DNA from: QHXN01 sp963785125 | Lineage (GTDB): Bacteria > Acidobacteriota > Blastocatellia > Pyrinomonadales > Pyrinomonadaceae | Reading direction: 5' to 3' | DNA length: 64,000 bases | Assembly (NCBI GenBank): GCA_963785125.1 | Contig: CAWATU010000007.1 | Location: 930,001 to 994,000 of the forward strand | In this document: piece after piece, positions 25,123 through 34,684 of the stretch | Numbering within the stretch: position 1 is the stretch's first letter | Layout of the letters: every line of letters starts with the position of its first letter | The notes under the pieces: generated by a model | The model's input: only the letters and a program-made list of their open reading frames with translations | The model's database searches: none | What the model was told of the DNA's origin: nothing | Position numbers and translations under genes: made by a program

Positions 25123-25981
25123 CGTGTCCCCAGACCTCTACGGCCTCCAGTCTCTTCGGCGCGACGCCGAGGAAACGCTCGGCGACGTGCGCGAAGCGTT
25201 CGGCCGCGTCCGTCACGTAGAAGTGGTCGAGATCATCGCACAGGTAGCGCGCGTGCGCGCCCGCCTCGCGCAAGTCCCTCAATTCCTGCGTCGCCGTGCG
25301 CCGCAAGTCCTCTTGATCAATCAACGCTTCGACGGCCCCGGCCGCCGCCTCGCCCGAGTCTATTAATCGCACGCCTTCGCCCACGGCCTCCTGAATCACT
25401 TGCCGCAGAATCGGGTAGTGCGTGCAGCCCATGACGAGCGCCGCGACCCCGCGCCCGCGCATCTCGCCCAGGTACTCTTCGGCGACCATGCGCGCCACCT
25501 GCGAGTCGGCCCAGCCCTCCTCGGCCAGCGAGACGAAGAGCGGACACGCGCGCTCGTAGACTTCCACTTCGGGCGCGAGCGCGCGGATGGCTTTACTGTA
25601 CGCGCCGCTCTTGACGGTTGACTCGGTGGCGACGACGCCGACCGAGGCCCCGCCCGCGGCCTCGCGCACAGCGGCGCGCGCGCCCTGCCCGATCATGCCG
25701 ACGACAGGGACGCTCACCGCGGCGCGTATCGCGGGCACAGCCAGCGCCGACGCCGTGTTGCAGGCGACGACCAGCAGCTTGATGCCGTGCGAGACGAGGA
25801 AGCGCGCGTTCTCGATGGCGTAACGCTCGACCGTCGCGAGCGACTTCGTCCCGTACGGCACGCGCGCCGTGTCGCCGAGGTAGACGTAGCGCTCCGTCGG
25901 CAGGCGCTCATGCAGCGCCCGGTAGACCGTCAAGCCCCCGACGCCGCTGTCAAAGATTCCGATGGGAAGGTTGCGATCCAA
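25103..25981 (-). CDS. murI: Glutamate racemase
   Basis: Cofactor-independent racemase that makes D-glutamate for peptidoglycan. The product has 292 residues. Catalytic cysteines are Cys74 in VACNTASAL and Cys186 in MGCTHYPIL; Asp11 lies in IFDSGVGGLTV. The N-terminal motif RYVYLGDTARVPYG and the late DSGEA are also typical. The C-terminus (about 235-292) overlaps rph by 20 bases. Confidence 0.96.
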   Translation of the reverse strand: MDRNLPIGIFDSGVGGLTVYRALHERLPTERYVYLGDTARVPYGTKSLATVERYAIENARFLVSHGIKLLVVACNTASALAVPAIRAAVSVPVVGMIGQGARAAVREAAGGASVGVVATESTVKSGAYSKAIRALAPEVEVYERACPLFVSLAEEGWADSQVARMVAEEYLGEMRGRGVAALVMGCTHYPILRQVIQEAVGEGVRLIDSGEAAAGAVEALIDQEDLRRTATQELRDLREAGAHARYLCDDLDHFYVTDAAERFAHVAERFLGVAPKRLEAVEVWGHDELQPR

Positions 25982-26009
25982 ATTGTTTGCAGGCTAAGCG
26001 GAGGGCGGC

Positions 26010-26555
26010 TCAGACGAAAATCTCCGACACCTTGCACCGAAAACCGGGCACCACGTCGCCGCCGTCAAGCTCGTCTTCTTCGGACAGGAAGGTCACGTCC
26101 TTCATTGAGCGGTAGACAGACACGACGCGCTGTCTTGGGTTGACGATCCAGACGGCCCGGGTGCCGGCGTCGAGCCAGTCCTTGACCTTCTCATTAACCT
26201 CGTTATAAGTGTCGCCGGGGCTGACAACTTCTACCACTAAGTCCGGGGCGAGTTCCCAGAAGTTCTTCGGGATGCCTGACTCCGGGATTCTTTCGCGACG
26301 GACGAAGGCGATGTCGGCGGCGCGCACCGTGTCGGGGTCGGAGGCGATCTTAAACCCCGTCTCCGCGCCGAAGCCCTGACCGATAATTTTTATGTGCGGA
26401 GCTAGCAACCCGGATAGGTTAAAGACTACTGCCCCGTGTTCACCGCCTGAGGGTGACATCCTTCGCAGCTCTCCTTTCACCAGCTCGTAACGAAAGCCGT
26501 CGTCCGGCATCTCGAAAAGCTCGCTGGCGTTCGAGCGTTGAAGGATCGTGGTCAT
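26010..26555 (-). CDS. Uma2-family (DUF820) PD-(D/E)XK putative nuclease
   Basis: Product of 181 residues, normal length. Family motifs: YELVKGELRRMSPSGGEHG, RAADIAFVRRERIP and ELAPDLVVEVVSPGDTYNEVNEKVKDWLDAGTRAVWIVNP, giving the D-x(n)-E-V core of the restriction-endonuclease-like fold. Uma2 proteins are abundant in cyanobacteria and Acidobacteriota. Their biological role is unclear; they are often linked with mobile DNA. It is a single gene between murI and the phosphoesterase. Confidence 0.9.
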   Translation of the reverse strand: MTTILQRSNASELFEMPDDGFRYELVKGELRRMSPSGGEHGAVVFNLSGLLAPHIKIIGQGFGAETGFKIASDPDTVRAADIAFVRRERIPESGIPKNFWELAPDLVVEVVSPGDTYNEVNEKVKDWLDAGTRAVWIVNPRQRVVSVYRSMKDVTFLSEEDELDGGDVVPGFRCKVSEIFV

Positions 26556-26585
26556 GGTAGTCCTCCCTGACGGCCGCGTCGGTAA

Positions 26586-26643
26586 AAAATAGAGCGGCCG
26601 GTTCGAGCCGCGATGTTATCACAACGCGTGTCGAACCGGCCGC
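26586..26643 (-). terminator. Terminator of the metallophosphoesterase gene
   Basis: GCGGCCGGTTCGA (26594-26606) is perfectly complementary to TCGAACCGGCCGC (26631-26643), with a 24-nt loop. On the minus strand the stem is followed by CTCTATTTTTTACC, a good U-tract. It lies 40 bp after the stop of the gene at 26684. Confidence 0.88.
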
Positions 26644-26683
26644 CGGCCGTTCGGTTTCAAAAGGTGCGTGGGCCGCCGCGCGC

Positions 26684-27622
26684 TCAGTTCGAGGCGGCGG
26701 CCGCCGCGGCCTTCTTGCGGAGGTTGGGGACGACGCCCGAATCGACGGTCTCGCCGGCGCGGGAGATGACCTGGAAGTGCATCTCGTCCTTGACGACCTC
26801 GAAGAGCATGAAGGAGAGGTCTTTGTCGAACGCCTTCTCCGTCAGGGACGAGCCCGACTTCACGTCGCCCTCGCGGAGCTTCCCGCCCGCGCCCGAGATG
26901 AAGTAGTAGATGCCCTTCTGCGGCTTGATGCGCTCGTAGAAGTGCTCGTGCCCGGCCAGCACGACGTTGACGCCGTACTTCAGAAACAGCGGCTCGACCA
27001 CATCGCGCAATCCCGAAGACGATCCGTGCTTACCGCCCGACGAGTAGGGCGGGTGGTGGAAGAAGGCGACCTTCCAGTCGGACGTGTCGGCCTTCAGCTT
27101 CTCCTCCAGCCACGTGATCTGCTTCTTGTCCATGTAGTTGCTGTTCAGGGCGTAGAACGAAACGTCGCCCTTCTTGAAGTTGTAATACTCCTCGCCGTTC
27201 ATGTTGAAGTTCGTGTAGAAGCGCTGGTTCGATTCGTCGTGGTTGCCGAGCGCGGCGTAGAACTTCACCTTGTTGTCGAGCAGCGGCTTGTACACATCCT
27301 CGAACTTTATCTTGTAGTCGGCGGCCTTCTCCGACCCGTACATGTTGTCGCCCACCATCAAAGCGAACTCGTAGGGGTACGCCTGCCAGTAGCGCAGCAT
27401 CACCCCTGCCAGCTCGTTCTGCTCGCGGCTGCCCGTGCCCGTATCGCCAACGACCATGAAGCGCGTGGAGCCGTCCTTCAAGGGCAGCGTGAGCGTGACG
27501 GGGGCACCGGCGGCGGCGACCTGGCTCCCCTGCGGCTGTGGCGCCTGGCCGAGCGCGGGGCGAGCCGGCGCGAGGCAAAAGAGCGCGCCGGCCATTAACA
27601 ACGAAGCGAGAATGCGTCTCAT
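26684..27622 (-). CDS. Secreted metallophosphoesterase (purple-acid-phosphatase-like)
   Basis: Calcineurin-like phosphoesterase, exported. I start it at ATG 27622, after GGAGAG; a GTG at 27634 is the longer option. The signal peptide is MRRILASLLMAGALFCLAPARPALG. The dinuclear metal-site motifs are all visible: VVGDTGTG, MVGDNMYG, LGNHDESNQR, FFHHPPY and GHEHFYER. The product is about 312 residues, so it lacks the fibronectin domain of classical purple acid phosphatases. Substrate unknown. It ends in an Ala-rich tail before a good terminator. Confidence 0.9.
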   Translation of the reverse strand: MRRILASLLMAGALFCLAPARPALGQAPQPQGSQVAAAGAPVTLTLPLKDGSTRFMVVGDTGTGSREQNELAGVMLRYWQAYPYEFALMVGDNMYGSEKAADYKIKFEDVYKPLLDNKVKFYAALGNHDESNQRFYTNFNMNGEEYYNFKKGDVSFYALNSNYMDKKQITWLEEKLKADTSDWKVAFFHHPPYSSGGKHGSSSGLRDVVEPLFLKYGVNVVLAGHEHFYERIKPQKGIYYFISGAGGKLREGDVKSGSSLTEKAFDKDLSFMLFEVVKDEMHFQVISRAGETVDSGVVPNLRKKAAAAAASN

Positions 27623-27657
27623 GGCTCTCTCCACTATTACCGGTTTCAGAGATGTGT

Positions 27658-28266
27658 TTACGGCAGAGCGTCGGGCATGAAATCTATGATGAGCCCGTTC
27701 TCCCTATCCACCAAAAGCATGTTGCGCCCGACGTAGCGGTACCTCACCTGCTTCGGCAACTGTGGCAGTCGGAGCAGGAGCGTCGGCGACATCTCCAGCA
27801 ACTCCTCTGACTCCGGGTACGGATAGTTGACGCGCACGGGGACGGCCTTGACCTCCGACTCGGTCACGGTCTCGCGCACCTCCTGCTTGATCTTCGTCGG
27901 CATCTCGGACTTGATTACTTCGCGGATGTGCTCCGCCAGCACGGGGACGAACAGCTCGCCCTGTCTGGCCGACGCGCGCGCGTCGCGGACGGCATTCTGG
28001 AAGGCCGTCTTGTGCGCCTCGATCTCTTCGGGCGTCGCGTCCTTCGAGAGCTTGGGCATCTTCCCCTCGATGCCCTCGCGCATGGCGACGTACTCCTTGA
28101 CGCGCGCCTCGAAGGCGGCGAACGCCTCCTTGTGCTTCGGCGACACAACGGTCTGCGCAGCCGGCGTCTGCGCTACGGCAGGCATTGACGCGGGCGCCGC
28201 CGACACCAAAAACGCAACGGCGAGCGCCGCCGAAAGGCTCCCGACTAAACTTCTTTTCGGTTTCAT
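27658..28266 (-). CDS. Secreted hypothetical protein
   Basis: Product of 202 residues with a signal peptide (SLVGSLSAALAVAFLVSAAPASMPAVAQ). The mature part is helical and charged (HKEAFAAFEARVKEYVAMRE, EIEAHKTAFQNAVRDARASA) and ends with PKQVRYRYVGRNMLLVDRENGLIIDFMPDALP. That end contains the RYVGR-x-LLL-D pattern common to unnamed Acidobacteriota periplasmic proteins. I recognise no domain. I start it at ATG 28266; the frame upstream is not supported and runs into the tmRNA region. Confidence 0.75.
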   Translation of the reverse strand: MKPKRSLVGSLSAALAVAFLVSAAPASMPAVAQTPAAQTVVSPKHKEAFAAFEARVKEYVAMREGIEGKMPKLSKDATPEEIEAHKTAFQNAVRDARASARQGELFVPVLAEHIREVIKSEMPTKIKQEVRETVTESEVKAVPVRVNYPYPESEELLEMSPTLLLRLPQLPKQVRYRYVGRNMLLVDRENGLIIDFMPDALP

Positions 28267-28460
28267 CACCCGGGTTGAATTGCAAGCGCGGTGCCAGCGC
28301 GCCGCGCACGTTGCTCCGCCCCGCTTATTCTGTATATAAGAGCCGTTTGAGGTGCTCCGACGCTGTGCCGGTTTCCACATCCGGCGCATCCGGCCGCGCA
28401 CGCTTGTCGGACACGGGAGTCCTCTGAGGCTACACACGCCCGCGTTTTCGACGGGGGCAG

Positions 28461-28508
28461 AAAAAGAAGAGCGGCAGGGCTTCCCTTCCGAGAAGCCCTG
28501 CCGCTCTT
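28461..28508 (-). terminator. ssrA terminator
   Basis: AAGAGCGGCAGGGCTTC (28467-28483) pairs perfectly with GAAGCCCTGCCGCTCTT (28492-28508) around an 8-nt loop. On the minus strand CTTTTTC follows. It starts 8 bp after the tmRNA 3' end. Confidence 0.93.
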
Positions 28509-28515
28509 TCTGCGA

Positions 28516-28908
28516 TGGAGGCGCCGAGAATCGAACTCGGGTCCAGAAACTGACGCCGGTGGCATCTACATGCTTAGCCGCTTCTCCTCTGCCGGTCTCT
28601 CTCCGGCGCGTTCGCCGTCCGCGGGTAAGTGAAGCGTCGAAGACCCCGCGACCAACTAGCCCAGATTTTTCTCGCCCGGCGCGCCTGAGCACGCGCGCCA
28701 GACCAGCTCAACTAAGTGACGCCCCGCTCCGCTTCGCTTGAGCAACTCGCGGTGGGACGCTCGCTATGTGGCTAAGATATCTTAGGCCGCGAGAGCTAAC
28801 TCGTTAGAGTTCGCATTTGTGTTTTTCTACGCTTATTAACGGGCCGCATAGAACGCCCGGCATGCATCCGTCCGACGATCCAAGCCCCTGTCGAGACCTA
28901 TCGCCCCC
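28516..28908 (-). ncRNA. ssrA: Transfer-messenger RNA (tmRNA)
   Basis: Rescues stalled ribosomes by trans-translation. The 5' end GGGGGCG (28908-28902) pairs with the 3' CGCCTCC ahead of discriminator A at 28516; CCA is not encoded. The T-arm is GAGTTCGATTCTC. The coding part is at 28782-28814 on the minus strand: GCG AAC TCT AAC GAG TTA GCT CTC GCG GCC TAA, giving tag ANSNELALAA. The length (393 nt) and the tag pattern (A-N-x-N-x-x-L-A-L-A-A) are typical. It has its own terminator. Confidence 0.96.
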
Positions 28909-28976
28909 TTGCTCGTGCACCTCTTTAGATGCACGAGCGCGATTATAGATGCCGCACACGCCCCGCGCAACGAGCC

Positions 28977-31900
28977 TCACGGCCCGAAGCGCTGGCCATA
29001 CTCGATAGACGTGATGAACGCCTTGACCAGTTCCGCCTCGACGTAGTTGCCGTTGAACTGATTCAACTTCGAGAGCCAGGAGTTGTAGCCGTCGAAGTTC
29101 GAGTCCGGCGACTCGTTCGGTGCGCGGCGGAGGTAGCCGAAGTACTCCATCAACACGAACGCACGGTTGAACTCTCGCTGCCGGAAGTCTGCGTCGTCCG
29201 TTAGCTTGAGCAGTACCGCGGCGCGGCCGGCGGCCGTGTTGTCGGCCGTCAACTCCGCCACGCGCGCGGCGCGCTCCGATTGCGAGAGCGACCCGCCCGC
29301 GTTCGCGTTTACGGCGTCCACGAACTGCGCGGGCGTCAGCGTCGAAGGGTAGGCGGCCACGAACTCCGGCCGCTGCACGAAGGCGAGCGCGAACGCCTGC
29401 TTGTTGGCAGCGAGCTTCGCCTGCCAACCGTCCTCGCCGACGATGAGCCCATTCCTGACCTCGCCCTCGTCGGCGAGGAAGCGCGCCGCCGCGAGCCGCT
29501 CGCCCGTGTTGAAGGCCGCTTGATGCAGAAGGTAGACGAAGTATCCCGTCTGCTGGAACTCTATCGACAGGAAGAACGCCGCCGAGACGTTCACGCGCTT
29601 GACCTCGCGGCAGCCCTGCCGCTCCGCCTCGGGGCGCGTCTCGCACTGCGTGATCTCGTTCTTCCAGTGTGCGAGTCCTGCGGCATCCGCCTCGCGCCCG
29701 AGGAAGTCCGCGTAGTGCTGCCGCACGAAGAAGTCCACGTCGAACGAGGCGTCGGCCACAGGGTTCGGCCCCGTCGCCGTATCGTCGCTCGTCACCTGCA
29801 CGGCCGCCGACGACGGCGAGCCCAAGGAGACGCCAACCGGGTTCGAGAGGACAACCGAGAAGCTCTCGACCGACTCCTCAAAGCGGTCGTCGGTGACCTG
29901 CACGACGATGAACTTCGAGGTCTCGCCCGCGGCGAACCGCAGCGTGCCGTAGACGGCCGTGTAGTCGGAGCGCGCGCTGGCCGTGCCGTCCACGGTTGCG
30001 TAATCGACCGTCGCCGCCTGCGTCGCGTTGGTGCGCGTCACGGTCAGACTGGCCGCGCCCGCCGCCGCCGCGTTCACGGCCTGCCACCACTCGACCACGC
30101 CGGACTTGATACTCGCGCCGCCGCCCGCGCCCTCGTCCGCCTGCACGGTAGGCGAAGTGAACTGCACCGTGCCCAGGGACGCGGGTGTCGGGGTCGTCGT
30201 CGGCGTGGGTGTCGGCGTCGTGCCCGCCGTCACGTTGAAGACGTAAGCGGAGCCCTGATCCAGTTGCCCCTCCACGTCGTCGAGGTACGAGCCGACAACA
30301 GCCGTCGTGCCCGAGAGAGCGACCGCCCAGCCGAACTGATCGTGTGCCGCGCCGTCGAAGGCCGAGAGCTTCTGCGCCTGCGTCCACGTCGCGCCTGTGC
30401 GCGTGAAGACATAGGCCGAGCCTTGATTCAAGAACGTGTTGGGGCTCGTCCCGAAAGTGTCGTCGCGCGCGCCGATGAGGACTGTGCTGCCCTCGACCGC
30501 GACGCTGTAACCGAACTCGTCGCTGATGCCCGCGTCGGTCGCGGTGAGCTTCTGCTGCTGCGTCCACGTCGTGCCCGCGCGCGTGTAGACGTAGGCCGCG
30601 CCCTGATTCGAGGCGGGGGTCGCGCCCGGGCCGTGGTCGTTCAGCCGCGCGCCGACGACGACCGTGTCGCCGGAGACGGAGATGCTCGCGCCGAAGTCGT
30701 CGGCAGCGCCGATGTCAGACGGCAGCGGCAGCTTCTGCTGCTCCGTCCAGTTCGAGCCGGAGCCCGTGAAGACGTAGGCCGCGCCCTTCACCGGCGTCTC
30801 GGCGATGGGCGCGCCGACGGCGATGGTGTTGCCCGAGATGGAGACGGCCGCGCCGAACCAGTCGCTGAAGTTGCTGTCCGAGCCGCGCAGCACGGCCCGC
30901 TGCGTCCACGCCGCGCCCGCGCGCGTGAAGACATAGGCCGCGCCCTGATTGGCGGCCGTCCCGTTCTTGCTGTCGAAGATGGCGCCGACGACCGCCGTGT
31001 CGCCGTCAAGCGACACGCTCTGGCCGAAGAAGTCGCCGCTGGCGCCGCCCGTCGCCGTCAGTTTCTGTTGGAACGTCCAGGTCGAGCCGTTGCGCGTGAA
31101 GACAAAGGCCGCGCCCGCGTCGTCCCCGTTCGTGTCGTGGTTCGGCGAGCCGACGATGATGGTGTCGCCGTGGATGGCGACGCTCGTGCCGAACTTATCG
31201 CCGATTGTCGGGTCAGGAACCAGTAGCTTCTGCTGCTGCGTCCAGACGCCGTTCGCGCGGACGTAGACGTAGGCCGAGCCGCGGTTCTGAAATTGGTTCG
31301 CGTCGTCCTCGGGCGCGCCGACGACGGCCGTGTCGCCGTAGACCGCGACTGAGGAGCCGAACCTGTCCTGCGTCGCGCCGTCGTCCGCGATGAGCTTCGG
31401 CCCCGCGTTCGGGTCGATGGCGAAGACGTAGGCCGCGCCACGGGCGCTGTTCTTCGACGGCGCGCCCGCGACGATGGTCGAGCCGTCGAGCGCGACGCTC
31501 GTGCCGAGCGCGTCGGGCGCAGGGTCAGAGTGGATGAGCTTCTGCTGTCGCGTCCACGTTGCGCCCGCGCGCGTAAAGATATAAACGGCGCCGTGGTTGG
31601 CGATGCCGGGGACGATGTCGTGCGCGGGCGCGCCGATGGCGATGGTGTCGCCCTCGACCGCCACGCTCCCGCCGAAGGTGTCGTTGCGCTGCGTGGCCTC
31701 GACGCCGAAGAGGTGCTGCTGCTCGCTCCATGTCGTGCCCGTGCGCGCGTAGACGTAGACCGAGCCCTGCCCGCCGACGCCGTTCACGCTGTCGAGCCGC
31801 GCGCCGACGACCGCCGTATCATTCGACACGCCGACCGAGAAGCCGAAGGCGTCGCCCGCCGCGCCGTCCGAGGCCAACAACTTCTGCTGCTGCGTCCAAG

Positions 31901-32678
31901 ACGCGCCGCTGCGCGTAAAGACGTAGGCCGCGCCGCGCCCCGAGTCGGCCGAGATAAGCGCCTGACCGGGCGCGCCGACCACGGCCGTGTTGCCCGAGAC
32001 GGCGACGCTCACGCCGAAGAAGTTCGCGAAGCCGCCGTCGTCGGCCGTCAGCTTCGACTGCTGCGTCCAAGTCGCGCCCGAGCCCGTGAAGACGTAGGCC
32101 GCGCCCTGAAAGAAGGTCGTGCCGTTGTTCTTCTGGAACGCACCGACGACGAGCGTGCCCGCATCGACGGCGAGGCTTGAGCCGAAGAGGTCGGCGTCCG
32201 CGGCGTCCGAGGACGTGAGCTGTGTCGGGCTTTGCGTCCACGTCGTCCCCGAGCGCGTGTAGACGTAGACGGCGCCGCGCGTGCGCGCGTTGTTGCCGAC
32301 CTGCGTGAAGTGTCGGCCGACGAAGATGGTGTCGCCCTCGATGGCCACGGCGTAGCCGAACTCGTCGTTGGGGATGCCTTCCGCGGCCGTCAGTTTCTGC
32401 TGGAAGGCCCACGTACTACCGTTGCGCACGTAGACGTAGGCCGAACCCTGCGACGGGTTGCTCCCGACCTGGTCGCGCGGCGAGCCGACCACGGCCGTGT
32501 CGCCCGAGACGGCGACCACGTAGCCGAGGTTGTCCTGCGCCGCGCCGTCCGCGGCTTCGAGCTTGCCCTGCTGGACGAAAGTGCCGGCCGCGCCCGCGCG
32601 CTCGGCTAACAACAGGATCGACGCGGCCATCAACACGATGGCCGCGACGAGGAAGATACGTTTACCCATTCCCTTCAT
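28977..32678 (-). CDS. Giant secreted FG-GAP repeat protein with Calx-beta and DUF4214 domains
   Basis: Product of 1233 residues. The signal peptide is at the N-terminus (RIFLVAAIVLMAASILLLAERAGA). Fourteen tandem FG-GAP/integrin-alpha-type repeats of about 55-60 residues follow. Each has a core like VAVSGDTAVVGAP and a WTQQQKL strand (about residues 30-840), so a beta-propeller pair or superhelix is expected. A Thr/Pro linker (TPTPTPTTTPTP) leads to a Calx-beta domain (VDYATVDGTASARSDYTAV, FVVQVTDD-like, about 880-985). The C-terminus is DUF4214 (about 1010-1230; QHYADFLGREADAAGLAHW). DUF4214 is found in S-layer or secreted adhesion proteins. Probable role: surface adhesion or matrix protein. 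Confidence 0.9.
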   Translation of the reverse strand: MKGMGKRIFLVAAIVLMAASILLLAERAGAAGTFVQQGKLEAADGAAQDNLGYVVAVSGDTAVVGSPRDQVGSNPSQGSAYVYVRNGSTWAFQQKLTAAEGIPNDEFGYAVAIEGDTIFVGRHFTQVGNNARTRGAVYVYTRSGTTWTQSPTQLTSSDAADADLFGSSLAVDAGTLVVGAFQKNNGTTFFQGAAYVFTGSGATWTQQSKLTADDGGFANFFGVSVAVSGNTAVVGAPGQALISADSGRGAAYVFTRSGASWTQQQKLLASDGAAGDAFGFSVGVSNDTAVVGARLDSVNGVGGQGSVYVYARTGTTWSEQQHLFGVEATQRNDTFGGSVAVEGDTIAIGAPAHDIVPGIANHGAVYIFTRAGATWTRQQKLIHSDPAPDALGTSVALDGSTIVAGAPSKNSARGAAYVFAIDPNAGPKLIADDGATQDRFGSSVAVYGDTAVVGAPEDDANQFQNRGSAYVYVRANGVWTQQQKLLVPDPTIGDKFGTSVAIHGDTIIVGSPNHDTNGDDAGAAFVFTRNGSTWTFQQKLTATGGASGDFFGQSVSLDGDTAVVGAIFDSKNGTAANQGAAYVFTRAGAAWTQRAVLRGSDSNFSDWFGAAVSISGNTIAVGAPIAETPVKGAAYVFTGSGSNWTEQQKLPLPSDIGAADDFGASISVSGDTVVVGARLNDHGPGATPASNQGAAYVYTRAGTTWTQQQKLTATDAGISDEFGYSVAVEGSTVLIGARDDTFGTSPNTFLNQGSAYVFTRTGATWTQAQKLSAFDGAAHDQFGWAVALSGTTAVVGSYLDDVEGQLDQGSAYVFNVTAGTTPTPTPTTTPTPASLGTVQFTSPTVQADEGAGGGASIKSGVVEWWQAVNAAAAGAASLTVTRTNATQAATVDYATVDGTASARSDYTAVYGTLRFAAGETSKFIVVQVTDDRFEESVESFSVVLSNPVGVSLGSPSSAAVQVTSDDTATGPNPVADASFDVDFFVRQHYADFLGREADAAGLAHWKNEITQCETRPEAERQGCREVKRVNVSAAFFLSIEFQQTGYFVYLLHQAAFNTGERLAAARFLADEGEVRNGLIVGEDGWQAKLAANKQAFALAFVQRPEFVAAYPSTLTPAQFVDAVNANAGGSLSQSERAARVAELTADNTAAGRAAVLLKLTDDADFRQREFNRAFVLMEYFGYLRRAPNESPDSNFDGYNSWLSKLNQFNGNYVEAELVKAFITSIEYGQRFGP

Positions 32679-32729
32679 TCGTTCACTCCTGATTAGTGGC
32701 AGCTAACTTTGGGTGTAATTGCGACCGAG

Positions 32730-34547
32730 TCAGTTCTTCTTCTCCTCGGCGGGGGGCGCCGGGTCGACGTTGAAGGCGGAGAGTTCTTTCGAGTTGCGCA
32801 GGTTGAAGACGCGGCCGGCCAACTCGTCCACCTGATAGTCCGGCTCCTTGTCCTTGAAGAGAATCTGCCGGTCGCTCTTGCCCGTCTCCATCTGCACGCC
32901 GACGAGGCCCGCGCCCTTCTCCTTCCCTTCGCGCACGGTCGTCATCACGTAGACGTAGTTGCCCGCCTGCTTCGTCGCGCTGTAGCGCTTGCTCACGAAC
33001 TGCTCGTAGGCGACGAGCGAGTTGATGCGCTGACGATTGGCCCAGCGGTTCTCGGCCGTGCCGTAGTAAGAGTTGGCGGCCTGCGCGGTGGACATCGAAT
33101 AGGAGAGCGCGGTCAGCCCCGCCATCGCGATCTTCTGCCAGCCGGGGACGCCCGGCGCCTCGTACTTCACCGACCAGACTATCTGGCGCGCGCGCGGGTC
33201 GAAGGCCAGAAGGTGCTGCTTGCCCGCGACGACGACCGTCCCGTTCTCGCGCCGGTATAAGGCCACCGGCTCGTCGCGGTCGTCGCCGCCGCCCTTGCCG
33301 ATGGCCGAGAGGCCACCGAAGCCGAACTTCGCAACCTTCGCCACCGTTCCGGCCGCGCCGAGGCTGTTCTTGAATTCGAGCTTGACCTTGTAGGACTCCC
33401 TGACCTTGCCACTGCTCGCCGAATCCAACCCGATGAGGTTCTTCGCGTCGGCGACGAGCACCGTGTTCATCTCGGGCAGCAGGGCCATGTTGGTGATGCT
33501 GTCGCCGGCCTTGTCGTAGTACCAGAGCGTGGCGCCGGTCTTCCTGTCCACGGCGGCGACGCCGAACGGCTTCTTGTTGACGTACTCGCGCTTCGAGAAG
33601 TCGTAGAAGGCGCCGCCCAGACGCCCGTAGATAACGTCGCCGCCCAACTTCATCTCCGCGACCGCGCCGCCGAAGTCCTTGCCCACCCATCTGACCGCAC
33701 CGGTCTGCTTGTCGATGGCGCGCAACTGCCCCTTCGCGGACGTGTAGATGGTGTCGCCGTCGATGACGGCCTGCGCGTTGCCGCGCTTGATGGAGCCCTC
33801 GGTCACGTCGTACTTCGTGCCCCAGATGAGCCTGCCGTCTTCGAGCGAGTAGCGATGAAGACCGGCGTAAGTGAAGTAGACCGAGTCCGAGTCGTAGAGC
33901 GGCGGGTTCGCGCCGGAGAGGTCGAACTTGGGGAAGTATTTACTGCCGCGCTCGATGCCGTAGAGGTCAACGTTGTCCGGGTATTCCGTCTCCCACACCA
34001 GCTCGCCCGTCGTCATCCGCAGCGCCGTGACGCGCGGCTTCGCCTTGTTGGCGGAGTTGTTCTCGACGGTGACGAGCAGCACGAGGTCTTTCTCGTAGAC
34101 CGGCTCGACGGCGACGGTCGCCCCTTTGAGTTTCTCCGTCTCCCAGATGTTCTGGCCCGAGAGCAGGTCGAGCGCGTAGAGCTTCGTGCCTTTCTTAAAC
34201 GTTCCCGACGTGTCGGAGACGAAGAGGAGCGGCGTGCCCGCGATGGTATCGACTTCAAACTCCTCTGCGCCCGCCAGGTCTGCGCGCGCCCAGAGTTGCT
34301 GGCCCGACTCGCCGTCGAGCGCGTAGAGAGCGCCCTTCGCGCCGACGAGGAGGCTACCCACGTCCGTCACCCTGTACCACTTGATGTCGCTCGCGGGCTT
34401 GTGCGTCCAGAGCGGCGCGCCGACGGCCGTCGTCGCCAGCAGCGCCCCCACGAGGAGCGCGCAGACGAGATAGGCGAGCCCTTCGCGGGCGTTCATGATT
34501 TTGTTCGAGACCTCACCGGAGACTGGGGGCTGTGGGCGTTGGGACAT
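32730..34547 (-). CDS. PQQ-type beta-propeller protein (BamB-like), membrane-anchored or secreted
   Basis: Product of 605 residues; ATG 34547 follows GGAGGT. The hydrophobic N-terminal segment GLAYLVCALLVGALLATTAVGA is a signal or anchor. Repeats of the PQQ/pyrrolo-quinoline type follow, e.g. GALYALDGESGQQLWARADL, LYALDLLSGQNIWETEKLKG, LRAIDKQTGAVRWVGKD, VAAVDRKTGATLWYYDKA and LLAFDPRARQIVWSVKYE. No catalytic residues of PQQ dehydrogenases are evident. It is therefore probably a structural propeller, as in BamB, rather than an enzyme. It ends in a Pro/Glu/Lys tail. It is divergent from the sigma factor at 34685. Confidence 0.87.
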   Translation of the reverse strand: MSQRPQPPVSGEVSNKIMNAREGLAYLVCALLVGALLATTAVGAPLWTHKPASDIKWYRVTDVGSLLVGAKGALYALDGESGQQLWARADLAGAEEFEVDTIAGTPLLFVSDTSGTFKKGTKLYALDLLSGQNIWETEKLKGATVAVEPVYEKDLVLLVTVENNSANKAKPRVTALRMTTGELVWETEYPDNVDLYGIERGSKYFPKFDLSGANPPLYDSDSVYFTYAGLHRYSLEDGRLIWGTKYDVTEGSIKRGNAQAVIDGDTIYTSAKGQLRAIDKQTGAVRWVGKDFGGAVAEMKLGGDVIYGRLGGAFYDFSKREYVNKKPFGVAAVDRKTGATLWYYDKAGDSITNMALLPEMNTVLVADAKNLIGLDSASSGKVRESYKVKLEFKNSLGAAGTVAKVAKFGFGGLSAIGKGGGDDRDEPVALYRRENGTVVVAGKQHLLAFDPRARQIVWSVKYEAPGVPGWQKIAMAGLTALSYSMSTAQAANSYYGTAENRWANRQRINSLVAYEQFVSKRYSATKQAGNYVYVMTTVREGKEKGAGLVGVQMETGKSDRQILFKDKEPDYQVDELAGRVFNLRNSKELSAFNVDPAPPAEEKKN

Positions 34548-34684
34548 CTTCCACCTCCAAAGTTGTGTTCGGGGTCGGCGCGGGCCTATTCGCGCCCTTC
34601 AATAATTAATCGCAAGAAAAATGGGGCGCAGGGTTCAAGAGGTAGACAATTTTTTTCGTCAGGTTTTTGTCAGGAGGGGCCGGA

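Noticed and set aside
29280..31226. 648-residue plus-strand frame
   Set aside because: Antisense to the FG-GAP repeats; its apparent periodicity reflects the repeats on the other strand.
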